Positions 55,593 to 63,998 of a stretch of DNA of 64,000 bases are shown piece after piece. The translations under genes were made by a program, and so were the position numbers. This stretch comes from an uncultured Pelagibacteraceae bacterium (lineage in GTDB: Bacteria; Pseudomonadota; Alphaproteobacteria; Pelagibacterales; Pelagibacteraceae). A model generated the notes under the pieces. The model did no database searches, was not told where the DNA came from, and was given only the letters and a program-made list of their open reading frames with translations. The DNA lies in NCBI GenBank assembly GCA_902608975.1, contig CACLQI010000001.1, positions 186,001-250,000 on the forward strand, read 5' to 3'. Positions within the stretch are counted from its first letter, which is position 1. Each line of letters starts with the position of its first letter.

Positions 55593-56678
55593 ATGGAAAT
55601 TTTTAATAATTTTAAAGAACTCTTTTTGTCGGTGTGGAATAAAGGGATTCTTGGAGTAGATATATTTCAAATTTTAATTGGAATAGGAATCTTTCTTATT
55701 TTTTTAATTTTTAGAGGCTTAATAAGCAGAATAATTATAAAAAGATTAGAAAATATAACAAAAAAAACTAGCAACAAATTGGATGACACTTTCGTTCAAG
55801 CTATGGAAGGACCAGCAAGATTTCTTCCAATTGTTATAGGTTTTTTTATAGCAAGTTATTATATGTCTTTTTCTGAAGACAGTAGGGCGATAGTAGATAC
55901 TATAAACAGAACATTAATTACAATTTTTATTTTTTGGATAATGCACCAAATAATAGAGCCAATCTCATATATTTTGAGTGGACTAGGAAAAGTTTTAACA
56001 AGAGAACTAATAGGCTGGATTATAAAATCACTAAAAATTTTAATTTTTATTCTTGGTTTAGCGGCAGTACTTGAGCTTTGGGGAATAAAAATAGGACCAA
56101 TCATAGCAGGTTTAGGTTTGTTCGGTGTTGCTGTTGCATTAGGAGCGCAAGATTTGTTTAAAAATTTAATTTCTGGAATTTTAGTTTTAGTTGAAAAGAG
56201 ATTTAAAATTGGAGATTGGATTCTTGTAGAAAATATAATAGAAGGAATTGTTGAAAAAATAGGCTTTAGATCAACCGTAATACGTAAGTTTGATAAATCA
56301 ATCGCAATCATTCCAAATTTTCAATTTGCTGAAAATGCAGTAATTAATATTAGTCAAACAACTAATTGGATTATTAGTTGGACAATAAATTTACAGTACG
56401 ACACTAGTGTTGAACAACTTAAAACGATAAGAAACGAGATAGAGGACTTTATAATAAAACATGAGGACTATAAGCCAGATCTCGGCTATGCAGTTAGAGT
56501 AGATAAATTTGCAGATAGTTCTATTGATATGTATATACGTTGCTTTACAAAAACGGACGATTGGGATGAATGGTTAGCTGTTAAAGAAAGACTTGCTATT
56601 TCAATTAAGCAAATAGTTGAAAAAAATAAAGCTTCATTTGCTTTCCCAAGTCAGTCTATTTATGTAGAGAAAAAATGA
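55593..56678 (+). CDS. MscS-family mechanosensitive channel
   Basis: A 361-residue small-conductance mechanosensitive channel-like protein. Four to five hydrophobic helices lead to the pore-lining helix and the conserved MscS block GLFGVAVALGAQDLFKNLISGILVLVEKRFKIGDWI, then the beta domain with GIVEKIGFRSTVIRKFDKSIAIIPNFQF. Such channels release osmolytes on hypo-osmotic shock. It starts two bases after hemD and overlaps the YggT gene by four. Confidence 0.93.
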   Translation: MEIFNNFKELFLSVWNKGILGVDIFQILIGIGIFLIFLIFRGLISRIIIKRLENITKKTSNKLDDTFVQAMEGPARFLPIVIGFFIASYYMSFSEDSRAIVDTINRTLITIFIFWIMHQIIEPISYILSGLGKVLTRELIGWIIKSLKILIFILGLAAVLELWGIKIGPIIAGLGLFGVAVALGAQDLFKNLISGILVLVEKRFKIGDWILVENIIEGIVEKIGFRSTVIRKFDKSIAIIPNFQFAENAVINISQTTNWIISWTINLQYDTSVEQLKTIRNEIEDFIIKHEDYKPDLGYAVRVDKFADSSIDMYIRCFTKTDDWDEWLAVKERLAISIKQIVEKNKASFAFPSQSIYVEKK

Positions 56679-56965
56679 TTGCAATTTTTTATTTAGCTCT
56701 TCAAATCTTAAAACTTTATTCTTATGTTGTAATAGCCAATGTAATTATTAGTTGGTTAATTGCATTTAATATTTTAAATGCACAAAATAGATTTGTTTAT
56801 TCTATTTTAGAATTAACTTATCGATTAACCGATCCTATTTTAAATAAAATAAGACGTTTTTTACCTAATCTAGGTACTTTAGACATATCACCAGTTATAT
56901 TACTTTTGTTGATTTGGTTTATAGAAATGTGTATGAAGCTCTACGTAGCACCAATGATATTTTAG
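56675..56965 (+). CDS. YggT-family membrane protein
   Basis: A 96-residue protein with two YggT-type membrane segments and the diagnostic LTDPILNKIRRFLPNLGTLDISPVILLLLIWFI. It overlaps mscS and lies seven bases before folD. The family's role is uncertain; in some bacteria it affects osmotic or division physiology, which would fit the neighbouring channel. Confidence 0.92.
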   Translation: MIAIFYLALQILKLYSYVVIANVIISWLIAFNILNAQNRFVYSILELTYRLTDPILNKIRRFLPNLGTLDISPVILLLLIWFIEMCMKLYVAPMIF

Positions 56966-56972
56966 CTTAATT

Positions 56973-57818
56973 ATGATTTTAATTGATGGAAAAAAAGCAG
57001 CGTTAGAACTTAGGGAAGAATTAAAGAAAGAAGTTTCAGAACTTAAAACTAAATATAATAAAATTCCAGGATTAACGGTGATTTTGATTGGGGAAGATCC
57101 TCCAAGTCAAATTTATGTTAGAAATAAAGAAAAATCAGCAAATGAAGTTGGCTTAAAATCAGAAATAATTAGGTATCCATACACAGTTGAAGAGAAAATA
57201 GTTCTAGCTAAAATTGATGAACTTAATAAAGACGAGAGCGTATCTGGCATTTTAGTTCAGCTACCTTTACCAAAACATATTGATAAAAAAAAAGTTATTG
57301 AAACAATTGTACCAAGTAAAGATGTTGATGGATTTCATCCTAGGAATGTCGGAAATTTATCTTCAGGTTATGAGAGTTCAGTTCCATGTACACCGCTTGG
57401 GTGTTATTTGTTGATAAAAAAAATTGAGCCAAACTTAAGTGGCAAAAAAGCAGTTGTTGTTGGCAGATCTAATTTAAATGGAAAGCCAATGACTCAACTA
57501 CTTTTGAAAGAAAATTGCACGGTTACAATTACACATTCTAAAACAAAAGATCTAAAAAGTGAGTGTTTAAAGGGTGATATTATAGTTGCAGCAGTTGGAA
57601 TACCTGAGCTTGTAAAAGGTGATTGGATTAAAAAAGATGCAATAGTTATTGATGTTGGAATAAATAAAACTGATAAAGGAATTGTTGGCGATGTTGAATT
57701 TGATGAAGTATCAAAAGTTGCAAAAGCTTTAACACCTGTACCGGGTGGTGTTGGTCCTATGACAATTGCTTGCTTGTTAAAAAATACTATTGAGTGTTTT
57801 AAAAGATCTCAAAAATAG
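56973..57818 (+). CDS. folD: Methylenetetrahydrofolate dehydrogenase/cyclohydrolase
   Basis: FolD interconverts methylene-, methenyl- and formyl-tetrahydrofolate, supplying one-carbon units (including for PurH). The catalytic Lys lies in YVRNKEKSANEVG, followed by GILVQLPLPKHID, KDVDGFHP, VVGRSNLNGKPM (NADP site) and TPVPGGVGPMTIA. The 281-residue length is standard. Confidence 0.97.
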   Translation: MILIDGKKAALELREELKKEVSELKTKYNKIPGLTVILIGEDPPSQIYVRNKEKSANEVGLKSEIIRYPYTVEEKIVLAKIDELNKDESVSGILVQLPLPKHIDKKKVIETIVPSKDVDGFHPRNVGNLSSGYESSVPCTPLGCYLLIKKIEPNLSGKKAVVVGRSNLNGKPMTQLLLKENCTVTITHSKTKDLKSECLKGDIIVAAVGIPELVKGDWIKKDAIVIDVGINKTDKGIVGDVEFDEVSKVAKALTPVPGGVGPMTIACLLKNTIECFKRSQK

Positions 57819-57819
57819 A

Positions 57820-58203
57820 TTATTTTCTTTTCTTTCTTGGTCTAATACCCAATTTATCACTATGTCTTAATCTTAAAATCACAATTGCAGATGCAATTAA
57901 TGCTATAGCAACAGCCTCATATACCAATCCAGAAGGATCCATTTCTTTTCCCTGCAAAATAATAAATCGAGATAGAGCCGTTATTGCAATTAACAAAGGT
58001 AATGTAATACTTATTGATTGTTGGCTCCAAAAAACTCTTACCATTGCTAATACTTCCAAATATAGAAACATCAAAAGAAGGTCAGCCAATGTAACAGATT
58101 GATTCATGAACATTGTTTTTATTTCTATTCCAACAGCAATAACTGTACTAATTAAAATTATTGTTAATAGAGCAAGTTGTAAATTTTTTGTAATATTTTC
58201 CAT
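57820..58203 (-). CDS. PsiE-like membrane protein
   Basis: A 127-residue protein with four predicted membrane helices, resembling the PsiE (phosphate-starvation-inducible E) family: LLMFLYLEVLAMVRVFWSQQSISITLPLLIAITALSRFIIL is its core block. It ends with a basic tail RPRKKRK. The function is unknown. It lies two bases after folD on the opposite strand; a 75-base gap separates it from argG. Confidence 0.85.
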   Translation of the reverse strand: MENITKNLQLALLTIILISTVIAVGIEIKTMFMNQSVTLADLLLMFLYLEVLAMVRVFWSQQSISITLPLLIAITALSRFIILQGKEMDPSGLVYEAVAIALIASAIVILRLRHSDKLGIRPRKKRK

Positions 58204-58278
58204 ACGAAGTTTCTATTTATATACATTAATTTTCATTAAAAACTAGCGCTTGTTGACGCAACTCTTTTGAATGAGTTT

Positions 58279-59460
58279 TTATAGTTTTTTTTTATGAAAA
58301 TTAATAAATCTCTCAACATTTGACTTATTAAATGTTTTATTTTCTTCAAAAGAAACCTTTTTCATTGAATAGGCATTACTCTTTGTTTGTCTTGAGAGAA
58401 TGGTCATGTTTCCTTTATATAGTTTTAGTTTTACTGAGCCATTAATTTTATTTTTTTTTAAATCAACTATTTTTTGAATTTTAAATCTTTCTTTTGAATA
58501 CCAGTAGCCATTATAAATTAGTTCTGCATAGCGGGGCATAACTTCATCTTTTTTATGCATAGTTTTTTTATCCAGTGTAACTGACTCGATAGCCCTATGA
58601 GCTAGCATTAATACAGTTCCCCCTGGTGTTTCATAGACGCCTCTAGATTTTATTCCAATGAATCTATTTTCAACTAAATCAACTCTACCAATTCCATTTT
58701 TACCTGCAAAAATATTTAATTTTTCTAAAAGATTTCCTGGCGACAATTTTTTACCATTAATAGTTATAGGATCTCCATTTTTAAATCCAATACTTATAAT
58801 CGTGTTTTTATTAGGCGCTCTTTCAGGAGAAATAGTCCTTTGAAAAACAAATTCTGGTGCGGCATTTTTTGGATTTTCTAAAACTTTTCCCTCTGTAGAA
58901 GTATGATATAAATTATCATCAATAGAAAAAGGTGGCGCACCTTTTTTATCTTTGGGTATAATAATATTATTTTTTTTAGCATATTTAATTAAGTCAGTTC
59001 TTGAATTTAGTTTCCATTCTCTCCAAGGAGCAATAACTTTTATTTTTGGACCAAAATAATGGTATCCTAACTCAAATCTAACTTGATCATTTCCCTTACC
59101 CGTTGACCCATGTGAAACAGCATAAGCTTTAAGTTTTTTAGCAATTGCTATTTGTCTTTTAGCAATCAGAGGTCTAGCAATCGCTGTTCCAAGCAAATAA
59201 ACACCTTCATATAATGCATGACCCCTTAACATTGGATAAACATAATTTTTAACGAAAATATCTTTAAGATCTTCAATAATAATTTTTTTTACACCTAATT
59301 TTTTTGCATTTTTATAAATTTTTTTTTTATTAATTTTTTGCCCAATATCTGCGGTATAAGCTATGACTTCAGCGTTATAATTTTTTTGAAGCCATTTTAG
59401 TATTATAGATGTGTCTAACCCCCCCGAGTATGCGAGAACAATTCTTTTCTTAGATTTCAT
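58279..59460 (-). CDS. argG: Argininosuccinate synthase
   Basis: ArgG condenses citrulline and aspartate in arginine synthesis. The ATP-binding VLAYSGGLDTSIILKWL, HGSTGKGNDQVRFE, and PWREW(KLN)SRTDLI blocks are intact in 393 residues, and KSRGVYETPGG matches the C-terminal half. It is probably co-transcribed with the IalB-like and aldo/keto reductase genes, 7 bases downstream of the former. Confidence 0.97.
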   Translation of the reverse strand: MKSKKRIVLAYSGGLDTSIILKWLQKNYNAEVIAYTADIGQKINKKKIYKNAKKLGVKKIIIEDLKDIFVKNYVYPMLRGHALYEGVYLLGTAIARPLIAKRQIAIAKKLKAYAVSHGSTGKGNDQVRFELGYHYFGPKIKVIAPWREWKLNSRTDLIKYAKKNNIIIPKDKKGAPPFSIDDNLYHTSTEGKVLENPKNAAPEFVFQRTISPERAPNKNTIISIGFKNGDPITINGKKLSPGNLLEKLNIFAGKNGIGRVDLVENRFIGIKSRGVYETPGGTVLMLAHRAIESVTLDKKTMHKKDEVMPRYAELIYNGYWYSKERFKIQKIVDLKKNKINGSVKLKLYKGNMTILSRQTKSNAYSMKKVSFEENKTFNKSNVERFINFHKKKL

Positions 59461-59467
59461 TTATTGA

Positions 59468-59974
59468 TTAGCTGCAGCTTTTTTTGGCAGAGTTGTATGC
59501 TTTAGTAAATCCTAAAAGAGAATAGTGATCAATTGTTTGAGATCCTTTTTGGTTATATCCAGTAATCATTATTCTTGATCCTCTTTTCATAGTTTTTATC
59601 ATTTTTTTTTCTTTTTTATTATCAGCCATCCAAGCAAAATTTTCCTGAGATATATCAAATTTATATCTATACTTCCCAGATCTTGCCATAACTGAGTTTT
59701 TTTTATTATATTCATATCCAGAGGTAATACTTATTTCATCAGAAATTTTCTCATTAGGTCTAAAAGATACAAAAAGTCTTGCTTCCCTTGGATTTGACTT
59801 TGGAGCTTGTAAAATTGGTATTGATTGAGCAAAACAAACTTTACCACTTTCATTTTTAATAACGTACGTTTCCCAGTCTTTATTTTTTAAAATTTTTTTT
59901 ACTTCTTCAGAATTCGCATGATTAACAATCATAAAAGAAAATAATATTAATATTAGGTTTTTAATTATGGGCAT
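59468..59974 (-). CDS. Invasion-associated locus B (IalB)-family exported protein
   Basis: A 168-residue predicted periplasmic protein with signal peptide (NLILILFSFMIVNHANS). The mature chain starts KDWETYVIKNESGKVCFAQSIPI and continues with FVSFRPNEKISDEISITSGYEY and GSQTIDHYSLLGFTKAYNSA, matching the IalB family, whose name comes from Bartonella invasion but which is widespread in free-living alphaproteobacteria. Two cysteines may form a disulphide. The gene overlaps the aldo/keto reductase by ten bases. Confidence 0.85.
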   Translation of the reverse strand: MPIIKNLILILFSFMIVNHANSEEVKKILKNKDWETYVIKNESGKVCFAQSIPILQAPKSNPREARLFVSFRPNEKISDEISITSGYEYNKKNSVMARSGKYRYKFDISQENFAWMADNKKEKKMIKTMKRGSRIMITGYNQKGSQTIDHYSLLGFTKAYNSAKKSCS

Positions 59975-61002
59975 GGGTTTGGATATATTTTTTGAACTTC
60001 ATTAATTTCTTTGATAATTTCATCTGTTAATTTTACATTTACACTTTCTATATCAGTTTTCAACTGCTCCATTGTGGTAGCGCCAATAATCACACTTGTA
60101 ATAAATGGCTGAATTTCACAAAACTTTAGAGACATTTGAGCCATATCTATGTTATTTTTTTTTGCTATGTCATAGTAAGCTTCGACAGCCTTTTCTGCAT
60201 TTGGTTTATTATATCTAGTCCAAAAATCACTATCATGATCTAATCTTGATTTTTTTGGAATTTGATTATTTCTATATTTTCCAGATAAATATCCGATTGC
60301 TAAAGGGGAGTATGCTAACAATCCTATTTTATCTCGTATCGAAATTTCAGCCAAGCCAACTTCATAAGTTCTATTAAGTAAATTGTAAGGATTTTGAACA
60401 GACATCATTCTTGGAAGATTTTTTTCTTTGGAAACTTCTAAAAATTTGTTAGTTCCCCATGGTGTTTCATTTGATAGGCCTATGTATCTTATTTTACCAG
60501 CGTCAATAAATTTTTTTAAACTTCCCAAAACATCTTCAAATTTATTCCAGTTGCCATCGTCATTATGTTCATATCCAAGCCTACCAAACATATTAGTATT
60601 TCTTTCAGGCCAATGTAGTTGATAAAGATCAATGTAATCAGTTTGTAATCTCTTTAGACTTCCTTCCAATGCATCTGTAATATTTTTTATTCCGTATTGG
60701 TTTCCCCCGCCTCTTACGTACGATCTCATAGGACCACACACCTTTGTAGCTAAAATTACTTCATTTCTTTTTTTTGTTTTTTTAAACCAATTTCCTATAA
60801 TTAATTCTGTATGACCAAAAGTTTCAGGTTTAGGAGGTACCGAGTATAGTTCAGCAGTATCCCAAAAATTTACTCCTTTAGTTAAAGCATAATCCATTTG
60901 ATCAAAAGCCTCATCTTGAGTATTCTGTTCTCCCCAAGTCATTGTGCCCAGACATATTGTGCTTACATTTAAGTCAGTATTTCCTAGTTTTTTATAATTC
61001 AT
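59965..61002 (-). CDS. Aldo/keto reductase (Tas-like)
   Basis: An NADPH-dependent aldo/keto reductase of 345 residues. KLGNTDLNVSTICLGTMTWGEQNT opens the barrel; the catalytic tetrad is in GVNFWDTAELYSVPP (Asp, Tyr), the Lys in VILATKVCGP and the His in DLYQLHWPER; the cofactor-binding end is VIIGATTMEQLKTDI. The substrate is unknown. It is divergent from the Bax-inhibitor-like gene with a 61-base gap. Confidence 0.93.
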   Translation of the reverse strand: MNYKKLGNTDLNVSTICLGTMTWGEQNTQDEAFDQMDYALTKGVNFWDTAELYSVPPKPETFGHTELIIGNWFKKTKKRNEVILATKVCGPMRSYVRGGGNQYGIKNITDALEGSLKRLQTDYIDLYQLHWPERNTNMFGRLGYEHNDDGNWNKFEDVLGSLKKFIDAGKIRYIGLSNETPWGTNKFLEVSKEKNLPRMMSVQNPYNLLNRTYEVGLAEISIRDKIGLLAYSPLAIGYLSGKYRNNQIPKKSRLDHDSDFWTRYNKPNAEKAVEAYYDIAKKNNIDMAQMSLKFCEIQPFITSVIIGATTMEQLKTDIESVNVKLTDEIIKEINEVQKIYPNPCP

Positions 61003-61028
61003 AAAAATTTAACAATCATTTAGACTTC

Positions 61029-61057
61029 TTGAAAATTCATAAAAAAATTACTATATA
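61029..61057 (+). promoter_or_regulatory. Candidate promoter of the Bax-inhibitor-1 gene, possibly leaderless
   Basis: TTGAAA (61029-61034), a 17-base spacer and TATATA (61052-61057) fit a sigma-70 promoter. Transcription would start about at the ATG at 61064, so the mRNA may be leaderless; no ribosome-binding site is seen before this ATG. AT-rich sequence makes chance matches likely. Confidence 0.45.
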
Positions 61058-61063
61058 TAACTT

Positions 61064-61819
61064 ATGGATTTTAACAGACAAAATATTTTTCAAGCAACAA
61101 CTGCTAAAAAAACTGTAGTTTGGGATGAGGGTCTTAGATCTTATATGCTCAAGGTATACAATTATATGGCAACAGGTGTTTTGCTTACAGGAATTATTGC
61201 ACTTCTATCTTTTAAGACCTCAGTAGTAACAGATGTAAATGGAGCAATCACAGGATTTACAAGTTTTGGAAATGCTCTATTTTTTTCAGGCTTAAAATGG
61301 ATAGTGATGTTAGCGCCTCTTGGTATCGTCTTTTACATGAGTTTTGGAATAAATAAGATGAGTTCTGCTAAAGCACAAACTGTTTTTTGGATTTTCGCAG
61401 CCTTAATGGGACTATCGTTGTCATGGATTTTGTTAGTTTACACTGGAGTTAGTGTAGCTAGAGTATTTTTTATTAGTTCAGCAACATTTGGTGCGATGAG
61501 CCTATACGGATACACAACTAAAAGAGATCTTACTAAACTTGGATCTTTTTTATTTATGGGTTTAATTGGAATCATTATTGCCTCATTGGTAAATATTTTT
61601 CTTAAATCTTCGATGATGTATTTTGTAATCTCTATTTTGGGTGTGCTAATATTTGTTGGTTTGACAGCTTACGACACGCAAAAAATTAAAAACATGTATG
61701 CAGCATCTGATAGTGGAGAAATCATTGGCAAAAAGGCTGTTATGGGCGCTTTAACTCTATATTTAGACTTCATTAATCTGTTTATAATGCTTTTAAGACT
61801 TTTTGGCCAGAGAAGATAA
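61064..61819 (+). CDS. Bax inhibitor-1/YccA-family membrane protein
   Basis: A 251-residue protein with seven predicted helices: VYNYMATGVLLTGIIALL, KWIVMLAPLGIVFYMS and TAYDTQKIKNMY followed by LTLYLDFINLFIMLLRLFGQRR are characteristic, the latter holding the conserved Asp/Tyr pair and C-terminal basic end. Bacterial members are pH-sensitive calcium-leak channel-like proteins or modulators of FtsH. The gene stands alone, divergent from the aldo/keto reductase. Confidence 0.93.
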   Translation: MDFNRQNIFQATTAKKTVVWDEGLRSYMLKVYNYMATGVLLTGIIALLSFKTSVVTDVNGAITGFTSFGNALFFSGLKWIVMLAPLGIVFYMSFGINKMSSAKAQTVFWIFAALMGLSLSWILLVYTGVSVARVFFISSATFGAMSLYGYTTKRDLTKLGSFLFMGLIGIIIASLVNIFLKSSMMYFVISILGVLIFVGLTAYDTQKIKNMYAASDSGEIIGKKAVMGALTLYLDFINLFIMLLRLFGQRR

Positions 61820-61820
61820 T

Positions 61821-62165
61821 TTAACCAGTCAGTTTTTTCCAATTAGTATTCTTTAACATATTGTCTAAATCATTTGAATTTTTTAAAATTTTACCACTAG
61901 AGTCGGTAACCAAATATTTTAAATTTTTACTGCTTGGTTTAAAGTTTTTACAAATTTTATACATAGCATTTTCAGTTGCATTTTTAAAAACACTAAAGCC
62001 CACTTGTCGATTTGATATTGTTAAGCCATAGTCTTTCCAAGATCCTTTCGACACCATTTGAGCATATAAATTTAATATAATTTTTAATTCATCTTTCTCA
62101 AAAAAATATTTTTCTTCTACGTTTTTCGATGAGTTATTGATTACTAATCTTAAGTTCCTATTCAT
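61821..62165 (-). CDS. DUF2794 protein
   Basis: A 114-residue protein of the alphaproteobacterial DUF2794 family. The pattern FFEKDELKIILNLYAQMVSKGSWKDYGLTISNRQVGFSVFKNATENAMYKI fits family members, followed by LKYLVTDSSGKILKNSNDLDNML. The function is unknown. Its start overlaps the end of yciB by eight bases, a conserved pairing. Confidence 0.85.
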   Translation of the reverse strand: MNRNLRLVINNSSKNVEEKYFFEKDELKIILNLYAQMVSKGSWKDYGLTISNRQVGFSVFKNATENAMYKICKNFKPSSKNLKYLVTDSSGKILKNSNDLDNMLKNTNWKKLTG

Positions 62166-62709
62166 TAATTTTATATTTGTTTATTAAAGGTACTTGAAAT
62201 GCTGTAAAAATAAAAGTAATCGGCAAAATACCCCAAACTTTAAAATTTACCCAGAATTCTTCTGTTTGAGTTCTCCAAACTATTTCATTTAGTAATGCCA
62301 AACAAAAGAAAAAGTAAACCCATCTTTTATTTAATAAATCCCAACCTATCGAAGTTAAAGATAAAGATTTACCCATTATTTTTTTTAAAATAGGTTCTTT
62401 AGTAAAGTATTTTCCAAATAAAAGAGCTAATCCAAATAGAATATTAATTATAGTTGGTTTTACATAAATAAAAATTGGATTATCGAAGTAAATTGTTAAA
62501 CCGCCAAAGAAAGTTATTAATATACCACCCAAAAGTGGAACCATGGGAACTCTTTTTTCTAATAACCAAACTATAATTAAAGCAACTATAGTTGCTATAA
62601 TAAATGGGACTAATGCAACTTTAATATCCTTGTCGCTACTATAATATATATACAAAAATATTGCTAAGGGCCCAAAGTCTGTGACAAATTTGACAAAATT
62701 TTTATTCAC
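62158..62709 (-). CDS. yciB: Inner membrane-spanning protein YciB (septation protein A)
   Basis: A 183-residue protein with about five membrane helices; FVTDFGPLAIFLYIYY, LLGGILITFFGGLTIYFDNPIFIYVKPTIINILFGLALL and NEIVWRTQTEEFWVNFKV are YciB/IspZ hallmarks. It is implicated in cell-envelope growth and septation and interacts with elongation and division proteins in E. coli. It is divergent from hspQ with a 77-base gap. Confidence 0.94.
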   Translation of the reverse strand: MNKNFVKFVTDFGPLAIFLYIYYSSDKDIKVALVPFIIATIVALIIVWLLEKRVPMVPLLGGILITFFGGLTIYFDNPIFIYVKPTIINILFGLALLFGKYFTKEPILKKIMGKSLSLTSIGWDLLNKRWVYFFFCLALLNEIVWRTQTEEFWVNFKVWGILPITFIFTAFQVPLINKYKINE

Positions 62710-62786
62710 ACAAACATATTAACAGATTAACTAAACATTAATATTTTTTTTATTGATTTTTTTTTACAAATACCCATACTAACAAT

Positions 62787-63107
62787 GTGCCAATTCAAAA
62801 AGCAAAATTTTCAATAGGAGATATAGTTAAACATAAACACTTTGATTTTAGAGGTGTTATATATGATGTAGATTTTGAGTTTAACAATTCTGAAGAATGG
62901 TACCAATCTATTCCTAAAAATGTTAGGCCCAAAAAAGATCAGCCATTTTACCATTTGCTAGCTGAAAATGATGAAATAACTTATGAGGCATATGTATCCG
63001 AACAAAACTTAATTAATGATGATTCTGACGAACCAATTAAACATCCATTAATTAATGAGATATTTTCAGGAAAAAAAGGATCAACTTATTTTAAGCTATC
63101 TAATTAA
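62787..63107 (+). CDS. hspQ: HspQ / hemimethylated-DNA-binding (YccV-like) protein
   Basis: A 106-residue protein with the YccV fold: KFSIGDIVKHKHFDFRGVIYDVDFEF, NSEEWYQSIPKNVRPKKDQPFYHLLAENDE and YEAYVSEQNLI are the conserved blocks. In E. coli HspQ binds hemimethylated DNA and stimulates protein degradation by Lon. The start is GTG at 62787; the nearby ATG at 62785 is in another frame. It is followed by a gap with a long hairpin before ccmC. Confidence 0.93.
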   Translation: MPIQKAKFSIGDIVKHKHFDFRGVIYDVDFEFNNSEEWYQSIPKNVRPKKDQPFYHLLAENDEITYEAYVSEQNLINDDSDEPIKHPLINEIFSGKKGSTYFKLSN

Positions 63108-63290
63108 AGCTTAAGTCACTTTTTAAACACATTTACTACAAATCTTAGACATAACATTTGTTTAGAATAATTATATTCTGATCAGGAATGCATTCGTTTC
63201 CCTTATTATTTTCTCCCTCAGCATTCTTGATCGGAATTTTTTTTAAATAATAATTAAAAAAACTTCTTTGTTAATATATATAATCTATTA
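63108..63290 (+). promoter_or_regulatory. hspQ-ccmC gap: hairpin plus probable ccm promoter
   Basis: This 183-base gap holds a strong inverted repeat (63175-63237) with a T-run (to 63244), then an AT-rich stretch up to the ccmC ATG that likely has the promoter of the cytochrome c maturation genes. No clear riboswitch motif or ORF was seen outside the hairpin. Confidence 0.5.
63175..63244 (+). terminator. Long hairpin with T-run: terminator or small RNA
   Basis: ATTCTGATCAGGAATGC (63175-63191) pairs with GCATTCTTGATCGGAAT (63221-63237) along 17 base pairs with only two G-U wobbles, around a 29-base pyrimidine-rich loop, and ends in eight T residues (63237-63244). The form is that of a Rho-independent terminator for hspQ, but the unusually large loop and stem also fit the 3' end of a small RNA. 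Confidence 0.75.
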
Positions 63291-63998
63291 ATGTTTGATT
63301 TTTTTAGAATAGGAAAAATTTTTGAAATTTCTTCAAAATTAACAAAGTATGTATTTGTTTTATTTATAATTGTATTAACAATAGGTTTAACCGAGGCTCT
63401 ATTCTTATCTCCAGAAGATTATAAACAAAGTCACTCAGTAAGAATTATGTATGTTCATGTTCCTGCTGCATGGATGGCTCTTGGTATATTTTCTATGATA
63501 ACTTTTTTATCAGTAGGTACCTTTATTTTTAAAAATAAAAAATTTTTTTTAATATCAAAAAGTTTAGCTCCATCAGGATTTATTTTTACCATAATCGCCT
63601 TAATAACAGGATCGATATGGGGTAAACCAACATGGGGAACTTGGTGGGCATGGGATGCAAGAATAACTTCCATGCTTATTTTAGCTTTGTTTTATTTTAT
63701 GTATTTATTGTCATGGAGAATTATAGAAAATGAAAATAATGCAATTAAAATAAGCTCTTTAATTATAATAGTTGGCGCGATTAATGTTCCGATAATAAAG
63801 TTCTCTGTTAATTGGTGGAACACTTTACATCAGGGTCCATCAATAAAAATTATGAGTGATACAACCATTCATTCATCAATGTTAATACCATTAGGTATTA
63901 TGACTGCGGCATTTGCTCTATTCTCCTTATTGATTTTTTTGATGAAATTTAATACGGAAATGATAAGGATTAAAAATAAAGGATTAGATAGACTATGA
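63291..63998 (+). CDS. ccmC: Haem exporter permease CcmC
   Basis: CcmC is the inner-membrane protein that passes haem to CcmE for cytochrome c assembly. The 235-residue protein has six helices and the haem-handling tryptophan-rich motif WGKPTWGTWWAWDARITSMLI, with conserved histidines in YVHVPAAWMALG and WWNTLHQGPSI. The reading frame ends two bases before the window edge; an ATG overlapping its stop (63995-63997, ATGA) probably starts ccmD. It lies 183 bases after hspQ. Confidence 0.96.
   Translation: MFDFFRIGKIFEISSKLTKYVFVLFIIVLTIGLTEALFLSPEDYKQSHSVRIMYVHVPAAWMALGIFSMITFLSVGTFIFKNKKFFLISKSLAPSGFIFTIIALITGSIWGKPTWGTWWAWDARITSMLILALFYFMYLLSWRIIENENNAIKISSLIIIVGAINVPIIKFSVNWWNTLHQGPSIKIMSDTTIHSSMLIPLGIMTAAFALFSLLIFLMKFNTEMIRIKNKGLDRL

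Noticed and set aside
63108-63290. 4.5S or 6S RNA in the hspQ-ccmC gap
   Set aside because: The hairpin lacks the conserved SRP loop sequence and the 6S bubble; only a terminator or unknown small RNA is supported.
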